This document shows, in pieces, positions 8,259 to 15,957 of a DNA stretch of 64,000 bases. Position numbers and translations under genes: made by a program. The DNA lies in contig NZ_CP031598.1 in assembly GCF_008728195.1 (NCBI RefSeq), positions 4,092,001 through 4,156,000 of the forward strand. The letters are read 5' to 3'. Under the pieces are notes generated by a model that was not told the origin of the DNA, did not search any database, and was given only the letters and a program-made list of their open reading frames with translations. Source of the DNA: Roseovarius indicus (GTDB taxonomy: Bacteria; Pseudomonadota; Alphaproteobacteria; Rhodobacterales; Rhodobacteraceae). The number at the start of each line of letters is the position of its first letter. The stretch's first letter is position 1.

Positions 8259-10664
8259 ATGACCGCCCTGCCCCCGCTCTTCACCGACTGGTTCGCCGCC
8301 CGCGGCTGGCACATCCACCCGCACCAGCAGGCCATGCTCGACCGCGCCGACGCCCCGGCGCAACTGCTCATCGCCCCCACCGGCGGCGGCAAGACGCTCG
8401 CGGGCTTCCTGCCCACCCTCACCGACCTCGCCGAAAACGACCACCAAGGCCTCCACACCCTCTACATCTCGCCCCTCAAGGCGCTCGCCGCCGACATCAA
8501 GCGCAACCTCACCACGCCCGTCGACGAGATGGGCCTCCCCATCCGCATCGACGACCGCACCGGCGACACGCCGTCATCGCGCAAGAAACGCCAGCGCGCC
8601 GACCCGCCCCATATCCTGCTCACCACGCCGGAAAGCCTCGCGCTCCTCACCTCCTACGAGGACGCCGCCCGCACCTTCGCCGGCCTCAAACGCGTGGTCA
8701 TCGACGAAATCCACGCCCTCGCCGAGTCGAAACGCGGCGACCAGCTCATGCTCGCCCTCTCCCGCCTCCAGGCCCTCTGCCCCGGCCTCCGCCGCGTCGG
8801 CCTCTCCGCCACCGTCGAAGATCCCGCCGCCATCGCCCGCCTCCTCGCCTGCCACCCCGACCCCTGCGACATCCTCCAAGCCGACCCCGGCCCCGAACCG
8901 GATATCGCCATGCTGGAAACCGAGGAACGCCCCCCCTGGTCCGGCGGCGGCGCCGCCTACGCCATCCCCGCCGTGCTCGACCAGATCCGCCGCCACCGCA
9001 CCACGCTCATCTTCCACAACACCCGCGCGCAGGCCGAGATCTTCTTCCACAACCTCTGGCTCGCCAACGAGGAAAGCCTGCCCATCGGCATCCACCACGG
9101 CTCCCTCGACCGGGTTCAGCGCGAGCGCGTCGAAGCCGCCATGCAACAGGGTCTCCTCCGCGCCATCGTCTGCACCGGCTCGCTCGACCTCGGCATCGAC
9201 TGGGGCGATGTCGATCTCGTCATCCAGGTCGGCGCGCCCAAGAACGTCAAGCGCCTCGTCCAGCGCATCGGCCGGGCGAACCACAATTACAACGCCCCCT
9301 CCAAGGCCCTCCTCGTCCCCGCCAACCGCTTCGAGGTGGTCGAATGCCAGGCCGCCCTGCAAGCCGTCCGCGACCGCGACCTCGACGGCGAACCGCGCGG
9401 CCGCGGCCCCCAGGACGTGCTGTGCCAGCACATCCTGATCCGCGCTTGCGCCGGCCCCTTCTCCGCCGACGCGCTCTACTCTGAAGTCACCACCGCCGGC
9501 GCCTATGCCGACCTCACCCGCGCCGAATTCGACGCCTGCCTCAATTTCTGTGCCACCGGCGGCTATGCCCTGCGCGCCTACGACCAGTGGCAACGCCTCA
9601 AGCAGACCGACGGCCTCTGGCACCTCCGCGACCCGCGCAGCGCCCGCCTCATCCGCATGAATATCGGCACCATCCAGGACAGCGACCTCCTCAAGGTCCG
9701 CATGCAGCGCTCCCGCGGCGGCAAACCCCTGGGCGAGGTCGAGGAAGGCTTCGCCGCCTCCCTCACCCCCGGCGACACCTTCCTCATCGGCGGCGAGATC
9801 GTCCGATACGAATCCTTGCGCGAAATGACCGTCGAGGTCAGCCGCGACCGCGGCCGCCAGCCCAAGGTCGCCGTCTTCTCCGGCACCAAGTTCGCCACCT
9901 CCACCCAGCTCAGCCAGCGCATCCTGTCGCTCCTGAACGGCGGCGACTGGTCGGCGCTCCCCGCCCACACCGCCGACTGGCTGCGCCTGCAATCCGACAT
10001 GTCGCGCCTCCCCAAATCCGGCGAGCTGCTGATCGAAAGCTTCCCCCACGAGGGCCGCGAACACGCCTGCATCTACGGCTTCGCCGGCCGCAACGCCCAG
10101 CAAACCCTCGGCCTCATCCTCACCAAGCGGATGGAGGAGCTGGGCCTCCACCCGCTTGGCTTCGTCTCCACCGATTACGCCACCCTCATCTGGGGCCTCG
10201 ACCCGCTCACCGACCCCGGCCCGCTCTTCGAAATGGCGGCCCTCCGCGAGGGCCTCGACCGCTGGCTCGCCGGCAACCAGCTGATGAAACGCACCTTCCG
10301 CGCCTCGGCCACCATCGCCGGCCTCATCCAGCGCAACACGCCCTCAGCCAAGAAATCCGGGCGCCAGGCGACCTTTTCGTCGGACATCCTCTACGACACG
10401 CTGGCCAAGTACGACCCCGACCACCTCCTCCTGCAGATCACCCGCGCCGAGGCGATGCGCGGCCTGATCGATTTCGGCCGCATCGAGGAAATGATCGCCC
10501 GCATCGACGGACGCATCGACCTCCTCCGCCTGCCCCGCGTCACCCCCTTCGCCGCCCCCCTCTTCCTCGAACAGGGCCGCACCCCCGTCGAAGGCGCGGC
10601 ACAGGAACGGCTGCTGGCCGAGGAAACCGAGAAACTCATGGCCGCCGCCGGCCTCTCCGCGTGA
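8259..10664 (+). CDS. Ligase-associated DEXH-box DNA helicase (Lhr-like)
   Basis: An 801-residue superfamily 2 helicase. Walker A (APTGGGKT) lies near residue 47, the DEIH box (VVIDEIHAL) near 150, and motif III (GLSATVED) near 187. The helicase C-terminal domain contains QRIGRANH, the arginine-finger motif VI, near 345. The remaining about 400 residues are the winged-helix/Lhr C-terminal region. The length and architecture match the 'ligase-associated DNA damage response DEXH box helicase' family, which in many bacteria is encoded with an ATP-dependent DNA ligase, an exonuclease and PdeM. Here only PdeM follows. It acts on DNA in the cytoplasm. Confidence 0.9.
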   Translation: MTALPPLFTDWFAARGWHIHPHQQAMLDRADAPAQLLIAPTGGGKTLAGFLPTLTDLAENDHQGLHTLYISPLKALAADIKRNLTTPVDEMGLPIRIDDRTGDTPSSRKKRQRADPPHILLTTPESLALLTSYEDAARTFAGLKRVVIDEIHALAESKRGDQLMLALSRLQALCPGLRRVGLSATVEDPAAIARLLACHPDPCDILQADPGPEPDIAMLETEERPPWSGGGAAYAIPAVLDQIRRHRTTLIFHNTRAQAEIFFHNLWLANEESLPIGIHHGSLDRVQRERVEAAMQQGLLRAIVCTGSLDLGIDWGDVDLVIQVGAPKNVKRLVQRIGRANHNYNAPSKALLVPANRFEVVECQAALQAVRDRDLDGEPRGRGPQDVLCQHILIRACAGPFSADALYSEVTTAGAYADLTRAEFDACLNFCATGGYALRAYDQWQRLKQTDGLWHLRDPRSARLIRMNIGTIQDSDLLKVRMQRSRGGKPLGEVEEGFAASLTPGDTFLIGGEIVRYESLREMTVEVSRDRGRQPKVAVFSGTKFATSTQLSQRILSLLNGGDWSALPAHTADWLRLQSDMSRLPKSGELLIESFPHEGREHACIYGFAGRNAQQTLGLILTKRMEELGLHPLGFVSTDYATLIWGLDPLTDPGPLFEMAALREGLDRWLAGNQLMKRTFRASATIAGLIQRNTPSAKKSGRQATFSSDILYDTLAKYDPDHLLLQITRAEAMRGLIDFGRIEEMIARIDGRIDLLRLPRVTPFAAPLFLEQGRTPVEGAAQERLLAEETEKLMAAAGLSA

Positions 10665-10717
10665 ATTTCCGAAGGCAGGGTCTTGAATTCGCCCCATTTC
10701 CGCGCGAAGAACAATGC

Positions 10718-11383
10718 ATGAACGGGCATGACTTCTCCCTCGCGGGCACGCCGCTGGTGGCGCTCGGCTCCGGCGCGCTCTACTGGCCGTCCGAGGGGCT
10801 GCTCTGCATCTCCGACCTGCACCTCGGAAAATCCGAACGCCGCGCCCGTCTGGGCGACGGCTACCTGCCCCCCTATGAAACCCAAGACACCCTCACCCGC
10901 CTCGAAAACGACCTGCGCCTGACCGAGGCCACCACCGTCATCTGCCTCGGCGACAGCTTCGACGACCGCGCCGCGGCACAGGCCCTGCGCGAAGAAGAAA
11001 AGCTCTGGATCGCCGCGCTGCAAGCGGGGCGCCGCTGGGTCTGGATCGAGGGCAACCACGACCCGGGCCCCGTCGAACTCGGCGGTACGCACTTGGCCGA
11101 GCTTCCCCTCCCGCCGCTGCTCTTCCGCCACATCGCCAAACCCGGCCAAAGCGGAGAGATTTCAGGCCATTACCACCCGAAGACAACCCTGCGCACCCGC
11201 GGCCGCGCCATCACCCGCCCCGCCTTCCTGATCGACGCCGACCGCGTGATCATGCCCGCTTACGGCACCTATACCGGGGGCCTGCGCAGCGACGACCGGG
11301 TCTTCACCGACCTCATGCGCGACGAGGCCATCGCGGTGCTCACCGGTCCGGTGCCCCACGCCGTCCCCCTCCCCCGGCGCTGA
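10718..11383 (+). CDS. pdeM: Ligase-associated metallophosphoesterase PdeM
   Basis: A 221-residue calcineurin-like phosphoesterase, proposed as an endonuclease in ligase-associated DNA repair. Metal-ligand motifs are all present in order: DLH in SDLHLGKS (about residue 31), GDSFDD (about 79), GNHD (about 110) and GHYH (about 148). The ATG at 10718 was chosen because the protein aligns from here with the family length. The open frame extends much further upstream only as an out-of-frame shadow of the helicase. It begins 53 bp after the helicase stop, so the two are probably cotranscribed. Confidence 0.88.
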   Translation: MNGHDFSLAGTPLVALGSGALYWPSEGLLCISDLHLGKSERRARLGDGYLPPYETQDTLTRLENDLRLTEATTVICLGDSFDDRAAAQALREEEKLWIAALQAGRRWVWIEGNHDPGPVELGGTHLAELPLPPLLFRHIAKPGQSGEISGHYHPKTTLRTRGRAITRPAFLIDADRVIMPAYGTYTGGLRSDDRVFTDLMRDEAIAVLTGPVPHAVPLPRR

Positions 11384-11443
11384 AATCCGTTCCCCTTCCC
11401 GCAGCGCCGCGGTACCCTGCGGACCGAACAGGAAAGGCCCGCC

Positions 11444-11869
11444 ATGACCCCCCAGATGAAAGAGAAGATCCGCCAAAGCTTCGACAAACAGTCGATGATG
11501 ACCACCCTCGGCGCCCGTCTTGGCCATCTCGAAACCGGCGCCATCGAGGTCGAGGCTCCCATCCTCCCCGGCAGCCTTCAGCAACAGGGCTTCGCCCATG
11601 CCGGCCTCACCTTCGCCATCGGCGATTCCGCCGCCGGCTACTCGGCCCTCTCGGTCATGCCGGACGACAGCGAAATCCTCACCACCGAACTCAAGATCAA
11701 CCTCCTCGCCCCCGGCAAAGGCGACCACCTCATCGCCCGCGGCAAGGTCATCAAACCGGGCCGCCGGCTGGTGATCGTGCAATCCGATGTCTACGCCGTG
11801 GAAGACGGAAACGAGACCCACATCGCCATGCTCGTGGGCACGACGATCGCGGTAAAGGTGGCCACCTGA
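11444..11869 (+). CDS. PaaI-family hotdog thioesterase
   Basis: A 141-residue single hotdog domain. The helix-strand signature QQQGFAHAGLTFAIGDSAAG (about 48-67) carries the conserved H-A-G context and acidic residue of PaaI/YbgC-type acyl-CoA thioesterases. A strand (TTELKINLLAP) follows and then the GRRLVIVQSDVYA strand near 110. It probably hydrolyses an acyl-CoA or aryl-CoA in the cytoplasm; the substrate cannot be read from the sequence. It sits 60 bp after pdeM on the same strand and is followed by a REP-like repeat. Confidence 0.82.
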   Translation: MTPQMKEKIRQSFDKQSMMTTLGARLGHLETGAIEVEAPILPGSLQQQGFAHAGLTFAIGDSAAGYSALSVMPDDSEILTTELKINLLAPGKGDHLIARGKVIKPGRRLVIVQSDVYAVEDGNETHIAMLVGTTIAVKVAT

Positions 11870-11887
11870 AATCGCGCGTCACGGCCC

Positions 11888-11910
11888 CGTAGGGTGGGTG
11901 CCAACCCACC
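11888..11910. repeat. REP-like palindromic repeat, copy 1
   Basis: The unit reads CGTAGGGTGGGTG-CC-AACCCACC and contains the imperfect palindrome GGTGGGT/AACCCACC. Near-identical units occur at 12911-12963 (two in inverted orientation) and a variant occurs at 20867-20888. It lies in the gap between two convergent genes. Confidence 0.75.
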
Positions 11911-11921
11911 ACCCTCAAACG

Positions 11922-11948
11922 AAAAAACGCCCCGAAGACCCCGGGGCG
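11922..11948 (-). terminator. Intrinsic terminator of folD
   Basis: On the minus strand the stem CGCCCCG/CGGGGCG (7 bp, 7-base loop) is followed directly by six T residues. It lies 25 bp beyond the folD stop codon. This is a textbook rho-independent signal. Confidence 0.85.
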
Positions 11949-11972
11949 CCCTTCATTCCAATACCCGACAAA

Positions 11973-12890
11973 TCAGGCCGTCAGCCCCTCCGGCTCTTCG
12001 ACCCCGTTTGCCCGGCAACAGGCCGTCACCGTATTCGCCAAGAGGCAGGCAATCGTCATCGGCCCGACACCACCCGGCACTGGCGTGATCGCCCCCGCCC
12101 GCTCCGAGGCAGACGCAAACTCCACGTCGCCCACGAGCCGCGTCTTCACCGACCCGTCCTCGTTGGTGCCCTTCTCCGGCGCCTCGATCCGGTTGATGCC
12201 CACGTCGATCACCGTGGCGCCCTCCTTGATCCAGTCGCCCGGCACCATCTCGGGCCGGCCCACGGCCGCCACGACGATATCCGCCCGGCGCACGACACCC
12301 GGCAGGTCCTTCGTCCGCGAATGCGCGATCGTCACGGTGCAGCTGTCGCCCAGCAGCAGCTGCGCCATCGGCTTGCCCACGATATTCGACCGCCCGATCA
12401 CCACGGCATCCATGCCCGACAGGCTCCCGTGATGCTCCCGAAGCATCATCAGGCAGCCCAGCGGCGTGCAGGGCACCATGCTCTTCTGTCCGGTCCCCAG
12501 CAGCCCCACGTTCGAAATGTGAAACCCGTCCACATCCTTCTCGGGGCTGATCGAGTTGATCACAAGGTCCTCGTCCAGATGCTTCGGCAACGGCAATTGC
12601 ACAAGGATCCCATGCACATCGGGGTCATTGTTCAACTGGTCGATCAGCGAAAGCAGATCGGCTTCCGACGTGTCGGCATCCAGCTTGTGCTCGTAGGAGT
12701 TCATCCCCGCCTCGACGGTCTGCTTCCCCTTCGAGCGCACATAGACCTGGCTGGCCGGGTCTTCCCCCACCAGCACCACGGCCAGACCGGGCGTGATCCC
12801 GTGCTCGTCTTTCAGTTTTGCGACATGCGCCGCAACCTTTTCCCTGACTTTCGCGCTGAAAGCTTTCCCGTCGATGATCTGAGCGGTCAT
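11973..12890 (-). CDS. folD: Bifunctional methylene-THF dehydrogenase/methenyl-THF cyclohydrolase
   Basis: FolD interconverts 5,10-methylene- and 10-formyl-tetrahydrofolate in the cytoplasm using NADP. The 305-residue protein carries the active-site segment YVRSKGKQ (Tyr and Lys separated as in E. coli FolD) near residue 52 and the family signature PGGVGPMTI near 275. The Rossmann GRSNIVGKP motif lies near 165. The length is normal. It lies downstream of fhs on the same strand, separated by a pair of inverted REP-like repeats. The pair FolD and Fhs together connects formate to the folate C1 pool. Confidence 0.95.
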   Translation of the reverse strand: MTAQIIDGKAFSAKVREKVAAHVAKLKDEHGITPGLAVVLVGEDPASQVYVRSKGKQTVEAGMNSYEHKLDADTSEADLLSLIDQLNNDPDVHGILVQLPLPKHLDEDLVINSISPEKDVDGFHISNVGLLGTGQKSMVPCTPLGCLMMLREHHGSLSGMDAVVIGRSNIVGKPMAQLLLGDSCTVTIAHSRTKDLPGVVRRADIVVAAVGRPEMVPGDWIKEGATVIDVGINRIEAPEKGTNEDGSVKTRLVGDVEFASASERAGAITPVPGGVGPMTIACLLANTVTACCRANGVEEPEGLTA

Positions 12891-12910
12891 TTATTCATCC
12901 CTGACATAGC

Positions 12911-12963
12911 GGTGGGTTTCACCCACCCTACGCATCGCACCGTAGGGTGGGTGTCAACCCACC
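12911..12963. repeat. Inverted pair of REP-like repeats between folD and fhs
   Basis: Two units, 12911-12932 and 12941-12963, lie head to head with an 8-base spacer and can form a long hairpin of about 22 bp. Each unit resembles the copy at 11888-11910. Placed between fhs and folD, the hairpin could stabilise mRNA or attenuate readthrough. Confidence 0.8.
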
Positions 12964-12969
12964 AGCCTC

Positions 12970-14646
12970 TTAAAACAGACCTTCGATCTCGCCCGCGTCG
13001 TTCAGGCGAATGTTCTCGGCCGCCGGCTTCGAGGGCAGGCCCGGCATGGTCATGATCTCACCGCAGACCACCACCACGAACCCGGCCCCCGCCGAGAGCC
13101 GAACCTCGCGCACCGGCACCGAATGGCCCGTGGGCGCGCCGCGCAGGTTGGGGTCGGTCGTGAAGCTGTACTGGGTCTTCGCCATGCAGACCGGCAGGTT
13201 GCCGTATCCCTGCTCTTCCCACAGCTTCAGCTGATCGCGGATCTTCTTGTCGGCCAGAACCTCGTCGGCGCGGTAGATGCGCTTGGCGATGGTCTCGATC
13301 TTCTCGAAAAGCGGCATGTCGTCGGGGTAGAGCGGGCCGAAATTGGCGTTCCCGGCATCGACCACCTCGACCACTTTCTTGGCCAGGTCTTCCGACCCTT
13401 TCGAGCCCTCCGCCCAGTGACGCGACAGAACCGCCTCGGCCCCGTGCTCCTTGACGTAATCCTTCACCGCCTGCACCTCGGCCTCGGTGTCGTGCACGAA
13501 GTGGTTGATCGCCACGACAACCGGCACGCCGAAGGATTTGACGTTCTCGATATGGCGACCAAGGTTCGGGCAGCCCTTCTTCACGGCATCGACATTCTCT
13601 TCGCCAAGGTCCGCCTTGGCCACGCCGCCATTCATCTTCATCGCCCGCACCGTGGCGACCAGAACCACCGCCGAAGGCGACAGCCCAGCCTTGCGGCACT
13701 TGATGTTCATGAACTTCTCGGCGCCCAGGTCGGCGCCGAACCCGGCCTCCGTCACCACGTAATCCGAGATCTTCAGCGCGGTCGTCGTCGCGATGACCGA
13801 GTTGCAGCCATGCGCGATGTTGGCGAACGGGCCGCCATGCACGAAGGCGGGGTTGTTTTCCAGCGTCTGCACCAGGTTCGGCTGCATCGCGTCCTTCAGC
13901 AGAACGGTCATCGCCCCTTCCGCCTTGATGTCGCGGCAGTAAACCGGCGAGCGGTCACGGCGATAGGCCACGATCATCGCGCCCAGCCGCTTTTCCAGGT
14001 CCTTGAGGTTCGAGGCCAGGCACAGGATCGCCATGACTTCCGACGCCACGGTGATGTCGAACCCGTCCTCGCGGGCAAAGCCGTTGGACACGCCGCCAAG
14101 GCTCGAGGTGATCTGACGCAGGCTGCGGTCGTTCATGTCGACCACGCGGCGCCACGTCACCCGGCGGGTGTCGATCGCCTGCTCGTTGCCCCAGTAGATG
14201 TGATTGTCGAGCATCGCGCTCAACAGCGAGTGCGCGCTGGTGATCGCGTGGAAATCGCCGGTGAAGTGAAGGTTCATGTCCTCCATCGGCACAACCTGCG
14301 CGTAACCGCCACCGGCGGCCCCGCCCTTCATCCCGAAGTTCGGGCCGAGGCTTGCCTCGCGGATACAGATCATCGCCTTCTTGCCGATCCGGTTCAGACC
14401 GTCGCCCAGCCCCACGGTCGTCGTGGTCTTGCCTTCGCCCGCGGGCGTCGGGTTGATCGCGGTCACCAGGATCAGCTTGCCGGTCTCGTTCTTCTGGACC
14501 GAGTCGATATACTCCTGGCTCACCTTGGCCTTGTCATGGCCATAGGGCAGCAGGTGGTCGGACGGAATGCCCAGCTTGTCGCCGATCTCCTGGATCGGCT
14601 TCTTCTTGGCTTCGCGGGCAATCTCGATGTCGGATTTATGGCTCAT
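12970..14646 (-). CDS. fhs: Formate--tetrahydrofolate ligase
   Basis: Fhs makes 10-formyl-THF from formate, THF and ATP. The 558-residue protein matches the family length. The nucleotide-binding loop [18 protein letters not shown] is near residue 67, and the family phrases [18 protein letters not shown] (about 100) and [15 protein letters not shown] (about 300) are present. The ATG at 14646 is preceded by a purine-rich site. It is upstream of folD on the same strand with the inverted REP-like pair between. In marine Rhodobacterales these genes support C1 oxidation of methylated compounds, which is general knowledge and not shown here. Confidence 0.95.
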   Translation of the reverse strand: MSHKSDIEIAREAKKKPIQEIGDKLGIPSDHLLPYGHDKAKVSQEYIDSVQKNETGKLILVTAINPTPAGEGKTTTTVGLGDGLNRIGKKAMICIREASLGPNFGMKGGAAGGGYAQVVPMEDMNLHFTGDFHAITSAHSLLSAMLDNHIYWGNEQAIDTRRVTWRRVVDMNDRSLRQITSSLGGVSNGFAREDGFDITVASEVMAILCLASNLKDLEKRLGAMIVAYRRDRSPVYCRDIKAEGAMTVLLKDAMQPNLVQTLENNPAFVHGGPFANIAHGCNSVIATTTALKISDYVVTEAGFGADLGAEKFMNIKCRKAGLSPSAVVLVATVRAMKMNGGVAKADLGEENVDAVKKGCPNLGRHIENVKSFGVPVVVAINHFVHDTEAEVQAVKDYVKEHGAEAVLSRHWAEGSKGSEDLAKKVVEVVDAGNANFGPLYPDDMPLFEKIETIAKRIYRADEVLADKKIRDQLKLWEEQGYGNLPVCMAKTQYSFTTDPNLRGAPTGHSVPVREVRLSAGAGFVVVVCGEIMTMPGLPSKPAAENIRLNDAGEIEGLF

Positions 14647-14901
14647 GACGGGTCCTCTGGTGGCCTTGTGCGGCGGAGTGTCTCGATCCGGTCAATACAG
14701 AACCCTTGAAACCGGACGAATTGCGAATCCGACATTTCCCGCGCCTGTTGCGGCGGGCTGTCGCAGAATGGTTTCATATCGGAAACGCTGATCCCCGCCC
14801 GGACCCCTATGGAACACACCCGGGGGCGGTTCCGTTGGGGCCCCATAAGGCGGCGGAAGACCGCCAACCGGGATCCTCCCGGACCTGAAAGGAGGAAACA
14901 T

Positions 14902-15867
14902 ATGACACGTATCTTCACTACTCTTCTCGCGTCCACCATGCTGGTCAGCGCCCCCGCGCTCGCCGCAACCGACAGTGCCGACAGCGGCAAGTCGGGCAAC
15001 AACATCTGCGAGAACGCCTTCAACTGGGGCGACGCCGACCAGAACGCCAAGCTGACCCGCACGGAAGTCGAGAACATGCGCGACGAGGATTATGGCGCCA
15101 TCGACGCCAATTCCGACGGCGAGATCAGCAAACAGGAATATGTCGACTGCCTCGGCAAATCCGAGAAACTGATCCGGCAGGACGCCGCGGCCGGCCAGGA
15201 CGACGGCACCTACAACATGGCCGACTGGTCCAACCTCGCCGATGACGATCAATCCGAACTCAGCGCCGAGGAATGGGCCGACAAGGCCCAGAGCGCCTGG
15301 GAAGACGGCGACGCGAAAATGCAGGACGCGATGAGCTACGGCGGCTCCGAGTCGGCATCGAGCGAGGAATTCGCCCGCGCCGCAACCGCCCGCTTCCGGA
15401 TGCATGACGAAAACGGCGACGGCATCATCACCGCAAGCGAATATGAAACCGACGTGTCGGAAACCCGCTTCGACGAATCCGCCGTCGAGGCCCGCTTCGA
15501 GGAACTCGACGCCGATAACAGCGGCGGCATCTCGCCCCAGGAATACCGCGGCGCCGGTGTCTGGGCGGCCCAGCCGGCCGGCCTGAAATCGAGCGGCGGC
15601 TCCAACGCCGACACCGATGGCGAAACCGCCAGCGGCGGCTCGGCCAGCGCCGACGTCGATGTCGACGGCGAGAACAAGACCAGCGTCGCGGCCGACGGCC
15701 TGTCTGAAGGCACCGAAAGCTCCGACATGAACGGCGGCTCGGGCTCGGCCGACAGCGAGATCAACGAAGACACCGACGCACCGGCCAATGAAGACCAGGC
15801 CGCCAACGAGATGAAAGACGACACCTACACGGTGCCCGTCTATCACTACTACATCCGGATCCTGTAA
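14902..15867 (+). CDS. Secreted EF-hand calcium-binding protein
   Basis: The start ATG at 14902 follows a strong ribosome site (AGGAGG, 5 bases upstream) and begins a signal peptide cleaved near ALAATDS. The 321-residue acidic protein contains several EF-hand loops: DANSDGEISKQE (about 68-79), DDDQSELSAEEW (about 114), DENGDGIITASE (about 171) and DADNSGGISPQE (about 207), plus a weaker one near residue 46. The C-terminal 100 residues are Ser/Gly/Asp/Glu-rich and of low complexity. It probably binds calcium in the periplasm or outside the cell. It is divergent from fhs and ends at a strong terminator. Confidence 0.85.
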   Translation: MTRIFTTLLASTMLVSAPALAATDSADSGKSGNNICENAFNWGDADQNAKLTRTEVENMRDEDYGAIDANSDGEISKQEYVDCLGKSEKLIRQDAAAGQDDGTYNMADWSNLADDDQSELSAEEWADKAQSAWEDGDAKMQDAMSYGGSESASSEEFARAATARFRMHDENGDGIITASEYETDVSETRFDESAVEARFEELDADNSGGISPQEYRGAGVWAAQPAGLKSSGGSNADTDGETASGGSASADVDVDGENKTSVAADGLSEGTESSDMNGGSGSADSEINEDTDAPANEDQAANEMKDDTYTVPVYHYYIRIL

Positions 15868-15887
15868 CCCGTCACCGATCCGATGAA

Positions 15888-15920
15888 AAAGCCCGCCGCG
15901 TACCCCACGCGGCGGGCTTT
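15888..15920. terminator. Bidirectional terminator between the EF-hand gene and ileS
   Basis: A perfect 13-bp stem (AAAGCCCGCCGCG with its complement) closes on a 7-base loop. It lies 20 bp after the EF-hand gene and 37 bp after the ileS stop. On the minus strand five T residues follow the stem, favouring termination of ileS; the + strand tail is weaker. Confidence 0.88.
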
Positions 15921-15957
15921 CCTGTTCATTCCCCCACCGGGGGACTGCGCCGGAAAC

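Noticed and set aside
8574..10151. 525-codon minus-strand frame opposite the helicase gene
   Set aside because: Gly/Ala/Asp/Val-rich antisense shadow of a conserved helicase.
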